The notes: generated from the letters alone by a model not told the origin. A stretch of 64,000 bases of DNA from JANTGF01 sp963750735 (GCA_963750735.1 CAVVRY010000001.1:124001-188000), one strand, 5' to 3'. Shown: positions 46,704 to 56,808, numbered from the stretch's first letter. Made by a program: numbers and translations.

Positions 46704-47941
46704 TTAAAAATTCAACAAATTATTAACAATGGTGGAAGTAGCCCCCTGATTGGTTTTTACATATGATCCAGCAATTTTTCCAGATTCCATACGTGTTTCA
46801 GGAGAAGTTAACAATGAATTTAATCTGTTCATAAATTCTTCATAACCTTTGACAGAAAAAGCTCCCTGTTCATTCACCAGATCAAGAGCCTCCTGAAACT
46901 TCTGGTACCTTGGACCAAAGACAACAGGAATGCCATAACTGGCCGGTTCAAGAATATTATGAATCCCCACACCAAATCCTCCACCAATGTATGCAATTTC
47001 GGCATAGGCATACAAAAAAGATAACATTCCAATATTATCTATTATCAAGACAGTGGTACTATTAACATTATCAATGGAGGCTTCAGAAAATTTAATAAAG
47101 GATTTTTTAAGTAAGTTCCCAATTTTATCAACATGTGCAGTGCCAATTTCATGCGGAGCCAAGAATCCATTTTAAATCACCTTTATTTTCATTGATGTAT
47201 CTGCATAAGATTTCCTCATCTTCTTTCCAGGTACTTCCGGCAACAATCAGGGTTTTCCCGTTTTTAAAAGATTCCACAATTGGAATTGGTTTTGGGTTCT
47301 TTGTTATTTGGATGTACGCGGTCAAAGCGTGTGTCCCCAGCCACAGTGACATTTGAAATACCAAAATCAGCCAAAATACTTTCAGACCTTTGATTTTGAA
47401 CAAACAGGTGAGCATAATAACCAAAAATCTTCCTGAACGATTTACCATACCATTTAAAAAACCATTGATCTCTTCTAAAATTTGCCGAGATTAGGAAAAC
47501 AGGAATATCTCTTTTCCATAATTGCTGAAGATAGTTTAGCCAGAATTCATACTTAACAAAAACCACAAGGTGTGGCTTGACGATTTTTATAAATCTTATG
47601 GCATTTTTCTTAAAATCTAACGGGAGATAGAATATTGAATCAGCTCCTTCATAATTTTTCCGTATTTCATATCCGGAAGGCGAAAAAAAAGTTAATAATA
47701 TGTATACAGATGGATTTCTTCTTTTGAATTCTTCAATTACAGGCCTGCCCTGCTCAAATTCCCCAAGCGAAGCACAATGAAACCAGGCAACATTTGATTT
47801 ATCTTTCAGTTCAATTCTTAATTTTTCCCAGATGCCCTTTCTTCCAATGATCCAAAGTGCTGCCTTTTTATTAAAATAAGATGCCAGCCAAAGCACTATA
47901 TTATACATTGCTAATACTATGCCATACAATGCTCTCAACAT
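46704..47941 (-). CDS. waaA: 3-deoxy-D-manno-octulosonic acid transferase, frame interrupted twice
   Basis: Three frames give one GT30 protein. Part 1 (47941 to ~47311): membrane-anchored start, WFHCASLGEFEQGRPVIEEF, FSPSGYEIRKNY, VKYEFWLNYL, VAGDTRFDRV. Part 2: ITKNPKPIPIVESF to NKGDLKWIL. Part 3 (47159 to 46704): APHEIGTAHVDKI, IDNIGMLSFLYAYAEIAYIGGGFGVGIHNILEPASYG. Removing one base of the GG at 47310-47311 and one of the CC at 47159-47160 restores ~412 residues. Adds Kdo to lipid A. The gene is core, so two sequence errors are likelier than decay. Confidence 0.92.
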
Positions 47942-48029
47942 CTTATTTTCTTTATAAGGTTGATGTAAATTTTATGAAATCAGAACTTATTGAAGTTGAA
48001 AATAGCGAGTAAATATAACTTAACAATTG

Positions 48030-49250
48030 TTAAAAAGCAGCGAGTAGTAAATTGATATCTTTTGATAAGATGCCAAAGCGTTTACCTACAAACCGATTTG
48101 TAAGAATTCCATTAAAAATATATACTCCCTTACGGAGACCCTGATCCTCATGGAGATAGTTTAACAAACTACCGGAGCCACCTATATTTAAAAGTAGTGG
48201 TGTAAATACATTGCTTAATGCTATAGAAGCTGTTCGGGCAACACGGGATGGAATATTTGCAACAGCATAATGGACAACATCGTGTTTAATAATGACCGGA
48301 TTACTGTGGTTTAAACGCTCAGAAGTTTCGACACAGCCTCCCTGGTCAATGCTAATATCAACTATTATGGAACCCTTTTTCATCTTACTTACCATGTCAT
48401 CAGTTATATAGTACTGTGGCCCTTCATCAACCAGGTGGATTGCTCCAATTACTACATCAGCAGATTGCAAGGCCTTTTGCAAGACTCTTGGGTGAAAAAT
48501 AGAAGTATGCAAACGCTGGCCCAGATAATTTTGTAGTCTTCGAAGTTTATGGACTGAATTATCGAAAACCTTTACTGATGCACCCAATCCCAAAGCAGCT
48601 CGAGCAGCAAATTCAGCTGCAGTACCAGCACCTAAAATTACTACTTCTGCAGGGGTAATGCCCGTTATTCCACCTAACAAAACTCCTTTGCCACTGTGTA
48701 CATTACTCAGATACTCGGAGGCAAGGAGAATTGAAGTGATACCTGCTATTTCACTCATGGAGCGAACCACTGGAAATCTATCGTATTTATCTTTGATACT
48801 CTCAAACGCGATTCCTGTAATCTTTTTCCTAATTAGTTCCCGGAAATATTCTTCTTTTTGGGCTGCAACATGCAATGAGGAGATAATTAACTGGTTTCCT
48901 TTCAGTAAGCCAATTTCCTGTTTGGTAAGTGGGGCAACCTTTAAAACAATATCGCTTTGAAATACTTCCTCTTTATTTTCTGTTATCGTTCCTCCACATT
49001 CGCTATAGTCAGTATCTGAATAGCTTGCCTCCGTACCTGCATTTGTTTCAATAACAATTTGGTGATCATTACTGATTAATAATTCCACAGCTTCAGGAGT
49101 AAGGCAAACTCTATTTTCATGCTTCCATGATTCTCTAGGTATGCCAATAGTTAGTTTTTTGCTCTTGGTAGCTGTTTCTAGCATTTCCTCCTGTGGAAGC
49201 AATCTGCTATTTCCAAATCGTAACCCTGATCTTTTATCCGGATCGACCAT
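48030..49250 (-). CDS. ald: Alanine dehydrogenase
   Basis: 406 residues. Start: TIGIPRESWKHENRVCLTPEAV; catalytic Lys in VLKVAPL and His in SSLHVAAQ; NAD-binding GAGTAAEFAARAALGLG; VDISIDQGGCVETS near the end. About 20 extra residues precede the normal start. It converts alanine to pyruvate and ammonia reversibly. The porX-tsaE-ald order on one strand is a recurrent Bacteroidota neighbourhood as I recall. Confidence 0.9.
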   Translation of the reverse strand: MVDPDKRSGLRFGNSRLLPQEEMLETATKSKKLTIGIPRESWKHENRVCLTPEAVELLISNDHQIVIETNAGTEASYSDTDYSECGGTITENKEEVFQSDIVLKVAPLTKQEIGLLKGNQLIISSLHVAAQKEEYFRELIRKKITGIAFESIKDKYDRFPVVRSMSEIAGITSILLASEYLSNVHSGKGVLLGGITGITPAEVVILGAGTAAEFAARAALGLGASVKVFDNSVHKLRRLQNYLGQRLHTSIFHPRVLQKALQSADVVIGAIHLVDEGPQYYITDDMVSKMKKGSIIVDISIDQGGCVETSERLNHSNPVIIKHDVVHYAVANIPSRVARTASIALSNVFTPLLLNIGGSGSLLNYLHEDQGLRKGVYIFNGILTNRFVGKRFGILSKDINLLLAAF

Positions 49251-49342
49251 AATAGAAAAATTTCAGTATTTCTGTTTCAAGAAAAAGTGGAAAACCGAAA
49301 ATACGACAATTAGGTTGTATAATCAAATAATTGCTGGGGGTT

Positions 49343-49759
49343 TTATACAATTACAAGTTCCCTGGAATCATCGGGTAGTACATTTATATTAATTCTAATA
49401 ACTTTTTCAGGTAACAATTCTTCAATTAATTCCGGCCACTCAATAAATATATAGCAGTTTTGAAAAAAATACTCTTCATAACCGAAATCATATACTTCAT
49501 TGATGGTTTCAATTCTGTAAAAATCAAAATGAAATACCTGATCATTATTAATTGTACGATATTCATTTACCAATGAGAAGGTGGGGCTGCTAACAACATC
49601 TTCTACCTTCAAAACTGAGCACAAAGCCTGAATGAAGGTTGTTTTTCCTGCACCCATATCCCCGTAAAAAGCAAAAATTCCAGGTTTATCGAAAAAACCC
49701 ATGAATTTTGCTGCTGCATCTGTCAAATGATCAATGTTTTTTATTTTTAGTGACCTCAT
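49343..49759 (-). CDS. tsaE: tRNA threonylcarbamoyladenosine synthesis ATPase TsaE
   Basis: 138 residues. Walker A GDMGAGKTT at 33-41, SSPTFSLVNEY (switch-like), HFDFYRI, and a terminal EWPELIEELLPEKVIRI, all TsaE signatures. With TsaB and TsaD it completes t6A37 on ANN-decoding tRNAs. It begins 23 bases after the porX stop, so they are probably cotranscribed. Confidence 0.94.
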   Translation of the reverse strand: MRSLKIKNIDHLTDAAAKFMGFFDKPGIFAFYGDMGAGKTTFIQALCSVLKVEDVVSSPTFSLVNEYRTINNDQVFHFDFYRIETINEVYDFGYEEYFFQNCYIFIEWPELIEELLPEKVIRININVLPDDSRELVIV

Positions 49760-49782
49760 CTTACAACACCAATTTCAAGGAT

Positions 49783-51333
49783 TTATTTGGGGCTAAGAAC
49801 AACAAATGGAATAAGCATTTCCTGCATCGAAATCCCCCCATGTTGAAATGTATTTTTATAATAATTTACAAAATGATTATAATTTTTTGGGAAAATTAAG
49901 TAATCATCATTTGTTGCAAAAATAAATGAGGAGCTAATATTTGATTTGGGAAGAGAAAATTCTTCAGGCCTCTTAGATTCAAAAACATCTTTGGGGTTAT
50001 AATTAAGATTTCTCCCTGTTTTATACCTCAAATTAGTTGATGTATTTCGATCTCCTACCACTTTTACTGGATGACCTACCTTCGTTGTTCCATGATCGGT
50101 AGTGATAATTAATTTTATATCTTTTTCGGCCAGCATTTTCAAAACCTCAAGAATTGGTGAATGCTTAAACCAGCTATATGTAATCGACCTATAAGCCTTT
50201 TCGTCTCCAGCAAGTTCTCTAATCATTTCAGATTCAGTTCTGGTATGTGAGAGCATATCAACAAAATTATAAACTACAACAGTAAGATCCTTCTCAAGAA
50301 AGTTCGACAGATTTCCAATTAGTTTTTGGCCGGCATCAGCATTGCTTATTTTTTCATAATGAAAAGAAAAGTCCTTATTATGGCTTTCCAATTGTTTCTC
50401 AAGCAAATCTGCTTCGAACATATTTTTACCCTCTGAATCTTCATCAAAATACCACCATTGAGGAAATCTCTTTTGAATATCAAGTGGCATCATACCTGCA
50501 AAAATGGCATTTCTGGCATATTGGGTTGCAGTGGGTAAGATGCTGCAAAAAATTTCTTCATTTTCAATTTTGAAATCGTCCTGAAGAATAGGATAAACTG
50601 TTTTCCACTGATCAAATCTGAAATTGTCAATAAGAAGGAGAACAACTTTTTCTCCTTTATCCATTAAAGGAAGTACCCATTTTGAAATTATATCGGGCGA
50701 CATGACAGGTCGGGTAGACTCCTCATTAATCCAGTATTTATAATTTTTCTGAATGAATTTCGAAAACTCTTTATTGGCCTCAACCATTTGCATCTGCAGT
50801 ACGTCTCCCATTCCCATTGATTCAGATCTCTCCAATTCAAGCTCCCAAAAAATTAACCTGGTGAATATCTCAGTCCAATCTTCGAAACTTCCGGCCATAT
50901 TGATCATCCTGGAAATATCTCCAAAGCCAGCCTGATAACCAGCCAGGGTTTTATCAGAAATTAATCTTTTTTGCTCTATTAATTTTTTAATGCTGAGTAG
51001 AATCTGATTAGGTTTAACTGGTTTGATGAGATAATCATCAATTTTTGCACCAATTGCATCCTCCATTATATTTTCTTCTTCACTTTTGGTAATCATAACA
51101 ACTGGGATTTCCGGTGCCATTTCTTTAAGTATTGGCAACACTTCAAGTCCTCCTTTCCCTGGCATATTCTCATCTAAAAGAATCAAATCAATTTCTTGTT
51201 CATCAACCACTGTAATTGCATCATCTGCATTACTGGCAGTAATTACCTTATATCCTTTATCCTCAAGAAATAAAATATGTGGCCTTAAGATATCTATTTC
51301 ATCATCCGTCCAAAGTATTGTTAACTTTTTCAT
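49783..51333 (-). CDS. porX: PorX: response regulator with PglZ domain, type IX secretion regulator
   Basis: 516 residues. Receiver domain 1-120: WTDDE acidic pocket, phosphorylation Asp ~54 in LLLDENMPG, Lys in YLIKPVKP. After a helical linker comes an alkaline-phosphatase-fold PglZ domain with LLLIDNFRFDQW, SILPTATQYARNA, VDMLSHTR and TTDHGTTKVG as metal-site motifs. This REC-PglZ fusion is diagnostic of PorX, which with kinase PorY and a sigma factor controls T9SS genes and has a phosphodiesterase activity. Next to porW/sprE, another T9SS gene. Confidence 0.95.
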   Translation of the reverse strand: MKKLTILWTDDEIDILRPHILFLEDKGYKVITASNADDAITVVDEQEIDLILLDENMPGKGGLEVLPILKEMAPEIPVVMITKSEEENIMEDAIGAKIDDYLIKPVKPNQILLSIKKLIEQKRLISDKTLAGYQAGFGDISRMINMAGSFEDWTEIFTRLIFWELELERSESMGMGDVLQMQMVEANKEFSKFIQKNYKYWINEESTRPVMSPDIISKWVLPLMDKGEKVVLLLIDNFRFDQWKTVYPILQDDFKIENEEIFCSILPTATQYARNAIFAGMMPLDIQKRFPQWWYFDEDSEGKNMFEADLLEKQLESHNKDFSFHYEKISNADAGQKLIGNLSNFLEKDLTVVVYNFVDMLSHTRTESEMIRELAGDEKAYRSITYSWFKHSPILEVLKMLAEKDIKLIITTDHGTTKVGHPVKVVGDRNTSTNLRYKTGRNLNYNPKDVFESKRPEEFSLPKSNISSSFIFATNDDYLIFPKNYNHFVNYYKNTFQHGGISMQEMLIPFVVLSPK

Positions 51334-51463
51334 TTATTGATATTTGTAATATCGACCTAATTAATTTTCAGGTATTCATTCTTCCTGAATTTGTGAGTTT
51401 TAATTTAACACAAACAGTTTTATGCTTTTGGCAGGATATTAAAAACCCTCAGGATAAATTTTA

Positions 51464-54160
51464 TTATTCAACATTTGGAACTTTTCCCAAGTAAAATTTA
51501 TTATAAAATTTAAGATATACAGATATAGATTTATTTTCAAGGAAAACAGAAAAGTTTGACTCAGAAATAACGAAGGTGGTTAAGCTTTTCTCCTGAATCT
51601 CTTCCTCTATACTTTTATCCTTCAATATTTTCGACAGGTATGCAATTGTTGCATCTTTTTTCCCGATTCCACGAACTGAAATTATACTTAACTGCTCATC
51701 CAAATCCTGCAAATTCGTTGAGAAATCTGATTGCGAATAATTATCAAGATTATGATTTATAATATCAAACATGAGCTGGTTGGCATTAAAGGTTTGGTCC
51801 CCAATTGCAAATACCACCAAATGATCTTCGTTATCAGTTATGTTATATATCTCAACACTTATTTCTTCTTCCTCCTCCTCTTTTAACTCGGGAATTTCAG
51901 TATTATAGAAAGCAATAAGTTCGCTGGCTCTTTGTTTCTCCGCACCATCTGGAGAATTATTTACAACATCCTCAAGAGCTTTTTTGAACTCTCTAATATT
52001 ACTAACTCTGGCAATGGAATAAGCCCTTAGAAGTCTAAACTTCGGTGTCAAGTCATGGTCCGGATTATCAGTGATGAATTTTTCGCATTCTTCAATTATG
52101 GGGCCGTATTGTTCAATCAGGAATTTCTTATATAAATCTTCATATAAAAGGTAATCCTCCCTTTCTATTTCATTTCTCTTCCTGAGATAATCGGGGTCGC
52201 TTAAAATTTTTGCAAACTCACTTTCAGGATAATTTGTAATAATTTTATTTTTATATAAACTTGTTTTTTCCTGGTTTCCATTCTTTTTGTTCAATTCATA
52301 TAAATAATAGTAAGCCGCTAAAGCATAACTTGTCCCTGGAAACCGCAGTATTAATGTTTGAAATGATCCCTCGGCTTTTGAGTCATCTTTCAATTCATCA
52401 AGATAAACCTGCCCAATGTTATATAAAGAAGTTTCTATTCTGGAATTAGATAGTTGAACCAAGGAATCAGTAAAAGGAACATCCTTTAAATAAAATTCTC
52501 TGCTGTATTTATCAGCAACTGTTGCATTTCCATTATTGGCATCAAAACCTTCTTCACCTTTCACAATTTCCTCAATATTTGCTTCAGAAACAGATTTGTT
52601 TTTACGCCGCCAGTTGTCTTCAAGTTGACGATTTCCCCATCTCTGTCGAAACTCATTCCTACCCAATCCAACAACTGCAGGATTATAAAAATACCAGTTC
52701 CCGGCTCTGTCCAACTCCTGATTTACCCTTCTCTCAGCTTCGTATTGATTGGAAAGATTATATTGATTTAATTCCTGACTTTCTTTCAACTTTTCATCTT
52801 CTTCTTTTACCTGCACAATAATATCATCAATATAATCTAAACGGTCAGCCGGACCCATCGCTGCTATTCGCTGCAAGCTATCTTCCCTCTGTACTGTGTT
52901 AATATTTTCAACCAGACGATTCAGACTTTCTCTTTTCACTTCGACAACACTGTAACCAGGAAATTCAGGATCCAATACGATCATGGCAGAATCATAATAT
53001 GGTTGAGCTCGATAATAATTTTCCTCATTAAAATAAAGATCAGCGATAGTCAGGTATGAAATACCTTTTTGTTTATTATTTGAAATACTAGAATATGCTG
53101 ATTTTTTAAAATACTCAATTGCTTCATTCCTCTTCTTTTCCTTTAGGGCAATATTTCCATAAGCAAAATAAATTTGGTCGAGATATTCCGTGTTTTTATC
53201 ATCCCGAAGCATTTTGCGCAAAATCTTTTTTATTTCACTAACATTTTCAATTGTTACATCGAATGATTCAGCCTGGTTTATGCGGGCATTGAAAGTCATA
53301 TCATAAGTGGGGTTCATTTTTACCACTTTTGCATACAACCTATATGCTTCATTCAAATTCCCAATATTTTCATTTGCCTGCGCTAGAATATAGGTATATC
53401 TGGTTTTCTTTTTACTCTTTTTCTCAGTATCCAGTAATTTCTCCAGCATGGGAATAGCATCATCATACATATCCCTTTTCAGATAATAATCGGCATATGT
53501 TGCATAGAAATCAACTAATAAGTGTTTTGGAAGGTCGGGGTCTTCTTCCAGGGAGATCAGAATTTCTTCGGAATAACCAAAACTTCTCTCTTCATTATAC
53601 AACCTACTTGTCCAAATTAAGGCCTCATATATAACATCCATGTCAACCGCTTCCTGGCTTATATATTTTAATGTTTTAAGTGCCAGGAAATAATCAAGCT
53701 TATGAATCTGAGCTTTTGCCATTAACAAATAGCTGTCATCCACCCAATTGTTAAATTCACTGCGATTATAAAACTCCTCTTCAGATTCAGATAAATTTTT
53801 CTTCTTATCGTAATTTGGTTTTGCCGTAATTGAATGAAGTGAAATTACTTTGGTTGCTTTGGCCATGGCTTTTTCCATATCTGGCGACACAGTGCGGGCT
53901 ACATTTTCATCGGCATATTTAAAAAGAGGTAGGGTTTCTGAAAAATCATCTATAAAAGCCTTATCCGTCTTTCTAATTCCCTTTTTATAGGCTTCTTTCC
54001 CATTAAAATAAATGTTATACCTGGAAATAAGATTGTGATATGCCCTTGTGCTGCCCGTATTTTTCTCAACAGAGCAACTTGTAATTGTTATTACCAATAT
54101 AAAAAGTGCCGATAATTTATATGGAAGTTGAGAAGATTTCAATTCAGAATTGGCTTTCAA
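51464..54160 (-). CDS. porW: PorW/SprE: TPR lipoprotein of the type IX secretion system
   Basis: 898 residues. Signal peptide with lipobox ITSC, followed by TGSTRAYHNLISRYNIYFNGKEAYKKG, a SprE/PorW hallmark. TPR-like repeats fill residues ~130-420 and ~590-780 (ALAAYYYLYELNKKNG, FRLLRAYSIA), and the C-terminus is a separate beta-rich domain. The start codon appears to be TTG (54160): no in-frame ATG lies before the lipobox and a TGA precedes it. Needed for T9SS assembly and gliding. Same strand as porX, 130 bp upstream. Confidence 0.93.
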   Translation of the reverse strand: MKANSELKSSQLPYKLSALFILVITITSCSVEKNTGSTRAYHNLISRYNIYFNGKEAYKKGIRKTDKAFIDDFSETLPLFKYADENVARTVSPDMEKAMAKATKVISLHSITAKPNYDKKKNLSESEEEFYNRSEFNNWVDDSYLLMAKAQIHKLDYFLALKTLKYISQEAVDMDVIYEALIWTSRLYNEERSFGYSEEILISLEEDPDLPKHLLVDFYATYADYYLKRDMYDDAIPMLEKLLDTEKKSKKKTRYTYILAQANENIGNLNEAYRLYAKVVKMNPTYDMTFNARINQAESFDVTIENVSEIKKILRKMLRDDKNTEYLDQIYFAYGNIALKEKKRNEAIEYFKKSAYSSISNNKQKGISYLTIADLYFNEENYYRAQPYYDSAMIVLDPEFPGYSVVEVKRESLNRLVENINTVQREDSLQRIAAMGPADRLDYIDDIIVQVKEEDEKLKESQELNQYNLSNQYEAERRVNQELDRAGNWYFYNPAVVGLGRNEFRQRWGNRQLEDNWRRKNKSVSEANIEEIVKGEEGFDANNGNATVADKYSREFYLKDVPFTDSLVQLSNSRIETSLYNIGQVYLDELKDDSKAEGSFQTLILRFPGTSYALAAYYYLYELNKKNGNQEKTSLYKNKIITNYPESEFAKILSDPDYLRKRNEIEREDYLLYEDLYKKFLIEQYGPIIEECEKFITDNPDHDLTPKFRLLRAYSIARVSNIREFKKALEDVVNNSPDGAEKQRASELIAFYNTEIPELKEEEEEEISVEIYNITDNEDHLVVFAIGDQTFNANQLMFDIINHNLDNYSQSDFSTNLQDLDEQLSIISVRGIGKKDATIAYLSKILKDKSIEEEIQEKSLTTFVISESNFSVFLENKSISVYLKFYNKFYLGKVPNVE

Positions 54161-54296
54161 TCAATAAAACATTGAAAATAGAAAGATATTATATAAAGAT
54201 GTGATTTTATGTCGGCAAGATAATGAAATTGCCTATGAAGTTCAAGTGAACCTCCCAATAAAGATTTGAAAAAAAAGAACTCAGAAATGTAAAATA

Positions 54297-54536
54297 TTAA
54301 TTTCTCTCATCAATTACCTTTACCTCTTTAATCTTTGGCAAATCCTTTAAGATTACTTCTTGGATTCCGGCGAGTGTTTGAAATTTATGTGGGCATTCTG
54401 AACAAGATCCTATTAGTCTAATTTTCACAATATCCTCCTCTAATCCAACAAATTCAATGTCGCCACCATCAGAAATTAAATAAGGTTTTACCTTATCAAG
54501 TGATCGCAATACATCTTCTTTAGAATACTGGTTCAT
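54297..54536 (-). CDS. NifU C-terminal domain (Nfu-type) Fe-S scaffold
   Basis: 79 residues. ISDGGDIEFVGLEEDIVKIRLIGSC to CPHKFQT contains the CxxC pair Cys45/Cys48 that carries the Fe-S cluster. A minimal Nfu domain without NfuA's N-terminal part. It starts 2 bases after the mrp stop, so both are one operon and likely hand on clusters together. Confidence 0.93.
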   Translation of the reverse strand: MNQYSKEDVLRSLDKVKPYLISDGGDIEFVGLEEDIVKIRLIGSCSECPHKFQTLAGIQEVILKDLPKIKEVKVIDERN

Positions 54537-54538
54537 AA

Positions 54539-55672
54539 TTATTTATTTTTTGGATTATACGTTTTTACCATAGTTGCCGGATCAATCTCAACCTTTGCTG
54601 TTGGACCTAACTCTGCATTTCTCTTTTTAACCTCAACAACTGTATTTTGGGCCAGTTCATAGAAAGCCTGCCCAATTATTGAATTCTGATCCAAAGCAGA
54701 GGGGGTTCCATTGTCTCCGTTTTCTCTTATACTTTGTACAATGGGTATTTGTTGCAATAAAGGTAAATTGTAATCATTGGCCAATTGTTTGCATCCACCC
54801 TTTCCAAATATATAATACTTATTATCAGGTAATTCCTCAGGTGTAAACCAGGCCATATTTTCTACCAGGCCCAACACGGGAACATTTATCTTTTCACCCC
54901 TGAACATGGAAATCCCTTTTATTACGTCAGCAAGTGCTACATCCTGAGGTGTACTTACTATAATGGCGCCAGTTACCGGAACCTCCTGAACCATAGTCAA
55001 ATGTATATCACTTGTTCCCGGAGGAAGATCAATAAGCATATAATCCAATTCTCCCCAGTCTCCTTGAGTTATTAATTGTTTAAGCGCATTTGTTGCCATT
55101 GGTCCTCTCCATACCAAAGCATCATCGGGATTGATAAAAAACCCTATTGAGAGAATCTTAACTGAATAATTTTCAACAGGAATTATCATATCAGTGTCAT
55201 CAACCTTTGTAACCACGGGTCTGGCACCTTCCAGCTTAAACATTTTTGGAATGGATGGTCCTGAGATGTCAGCATCAATAAGGCCAACCTTGTATCCCAG
55301 TTTAACTAATGAAACTGCTAAATTTACAGCAACGGTTGATTTGCCAACTCCACCTTTACCTGAGGCAACAGCAATGATATTTTCAACTCCTGGAAGAATC
55401 TCTCTTTCTTTTTTTACAACAGAAAATTTATGATTTATATTCCCTTCTATCTGAATCTCTTTGCCGAGTTCATTCTTAATAGAAACAACACAGGCTTTTT
55501 TTAAGGAATGAACAAAAGGGTCAGTGGCCCCAGGGAAAACTAAAGTGAAACTAACTTTATTTCCTTCAATAGTAAGGTCCTCGACCATATTTAAAGATAC
55601 CAAACCCTCCTTTTTCTCAGGATGTTTTATCGTTTCCAGAATTTCAAAAACTTTTGAGCTATCAACCGCCAT
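54539..55672 (-). CDS. mrp: Mrp/NBP35-family Fe-S carrier ATPase
   Basis: 377 residues. An N-terminal DUF59/MIP18-like domain (~1-80) precedes the P-loop ATPase: deviant Walker A SGKGGVGKSTVAVNLA at ~104-119, IDADISGPSIPKMF, WRGPMATNALKQLI, IDLPPGTSDIHLTM. The usual CxxC is not obvious in the C-terminal part (one Cys in GKGGCKQLA). ApbC/Mrp proteins load Fe-S clusters onto targets. Transcribed with the Nfu-type gene. TATATTTG box at 55717-55724. Confidence 0.95.
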   Translation of the reverse strand: MAVDSSKVFEILETIKHPEKKEGLVSLNMVEDLTIEGNKVSFTLVFPGATDPFVHSLKKACVVSIKNELGKEIQIEGNINHKFSVVKKEREILPGVENIIAVASGKGGVGKSTVAVNLAVSLVKLGYKVGLIDADISGPSIPKMFKLEGARPVVTKVDDTDMIIPVENYSVKILSIGFFINPDDALVWRGPMATNALKQLITQGDWGELDYMLIDLPPGTSDIHLTMVQEVPVTGAIIVSTPQDVALADVIKGISMFRGEKINVPVLGLVENMAWFTPEELPDNKYYIFGKGGCKQLANDYNLPLLQQIPIVQSIRENGDNGTPSALDQNSIIGQAFYELAQNTVVEVKKRNAELGPTAKVEIDPATMVKTYNPKNK

Positions 55673-55716
55673 TTTATATTATCTACTTTAATTTAGTTTA
55701 ATTTAATTTAGGCATG

Positions 55717-55724
55717 CAAATATA
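55717..55724 (-). promoter_or_regulatory. -7 box of the mrp operon
   Basis: TATATTTG on the minus strand fits TAnnTTTG exactly, 45 bases before the mrp start. No good TTTG is seen at the matching upstream distance. Confidence 0.45.
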
Positions 55725-55750
55725 ATCTATATTTTGAATTTTTCAGAAAA

Positions 55751-56080
55751 TTAAAGGGCTTTTGAAGGATCCCAGAATAGCTTGTCGAAATCGACGATTT
55801 GATCGTCAACAATGAGGATTCCTTCATTTTCAAGGAGCTGAGCCATAGTTCCAAGCATTCCGAAGTGTCTCTTACCTGTTAAAAGGCCATTCCTATTCAC
55901 AACTCGATGAGCAGGAATAAACTCCTCAAGTGAATGGCAGTTGTTTAAAGCCCAGCCTACTACCCTTGCGGACTTTCCTGTTCCTAAATACCTGGCTATT
56001 GCGCCGTATGAAGTAACTCGTCCGTATGGGATCTTTTTAGTCACTTCATAAACCATTTCAAAAAAGCCATCATTAGCCAT
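55751..56080 (-). CDS. Alkyltransferase-like (ATL) protein, MGMT family without active-site Cys
   Basis: 109 residues. IPYGRVTSYGAIARYLG, ARVVGWALNNCHS and the active-site block FIPAHRVVNRNG are those of O6-alkylguanine methyltransferase, but the acceptor Cys of PCHRV is replaced by Ala (~57). ATL proteins bind alkylated guanine and pass it to nucleotide excision repair instead of repairing it themselves. It starts 15 bases after the trmB stop. Confidence 0.88.
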   Translation of the reverse strand: MANDGFFEMVYEVTKKIPYGRVTSYGAIARYLGTGKSARVVGWALNNCHSLEEFIPAHRVVNRNGLLTGKRHFGMLGTMAQLLENEGILIVDDQIVDFDKLFWDPSKAL

Positions 56081-56094
56081 TCTCCAGAATCTAT

Positions 56095-56784
56095 TTAATG
56101 AATTTCAACCAGCTTTTTTGCAAGTTGAAATTTGAGGTAAGTAATATTAATTCTTTGTTCGAGAAACTTTAATTCATAATAGGTTTTTATTGACAGTATA
56201 TCATTTTTATACTCCCCGCTATATAAATTATCCATAGCTTCCAATATCTCTATCTTATTATATTCAAGTAAATCAACTGTATACTGAAATAATTCATGGC
56301 TATCGGTTTTTAGATGAATTATTCCATCAGGTTTAAGAAACTCCAAATATGAATTCAAAAAATAAGCATTTGTAAGACGCTTATTTTTTCTTCGTCTCTT
56401 TAGTTGGGGGTCAGGAAAGGTAAGCCAGATTTCATCTATCTCGCCTGGTTCAAAAAATGATTTAATAAATTCGATCCGAGTCCGCAAAAAGGCAACATTG
56501 CTTAAGTTTTCATTTAATGCATTCTTAGCTCCCCGCCACAGCCTTGCTCCTTTTATGTCGATTCCTATAAAATTAATGTTTGGGTACATTTTAGCAAGTC
56601 CTAAAGTGTACTCACCTCTTCCACAACCTAATTCTAAGATCAAAGGATTATTATTTTTAAAATGTAAATTTCCCCACTTTCCTTTCAAGGCATGATCCTT
56701 ATTCAGGATTTCCTTTAACTGAGGCTGGACTACATTTGGGAAGCCCTCCATTTCGGCCCATCGTTGAAGCTTATTCTTACCCAA
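56095..56784 (-). CDS. trmB: tRNA (guanine-N7-)-methyltransferase
   Basis: 229 residues. LILELGCGRGEYTLGLA is the SAM motif I; IGIDIKGARLWRGAKNA, IEFIKSFFEPGEIDEIWLTFPDPQ and KRRRKNKRLTNAYFL are TrmB blocks. Makes m7G46 in tRNA variable loops. The start codon appears to be TTG at 56784, giving the family start MGKNKLQRW. Lies 24 bases after gldH on the same strand. Confidence 0.94.
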   Translation of the reverse strand: MGKNKLQRWAEMEGFPNVVQPQLKEILNKDHALKGKWGNLHFKNNNPLILELGCGRGEYTLGLAKMYPNINFIGIDIKGARLWRGAKNALNENLSNVAFLRTRIEFIKSFFEPGEIDEIWLTFPDPQLKRRRKNKRLTNAYFLNSYLEFLKPDGIIHLKTDSHELFQYTVDLLEYNKIEILEAMDNLYSGEYKNDILSIKTYYELKFLEQRINITYLKFQLAKKLVEIH

Positions 56785-56808
56785 TCTGCAAAATATTTAT
56801 CAGTGAAT

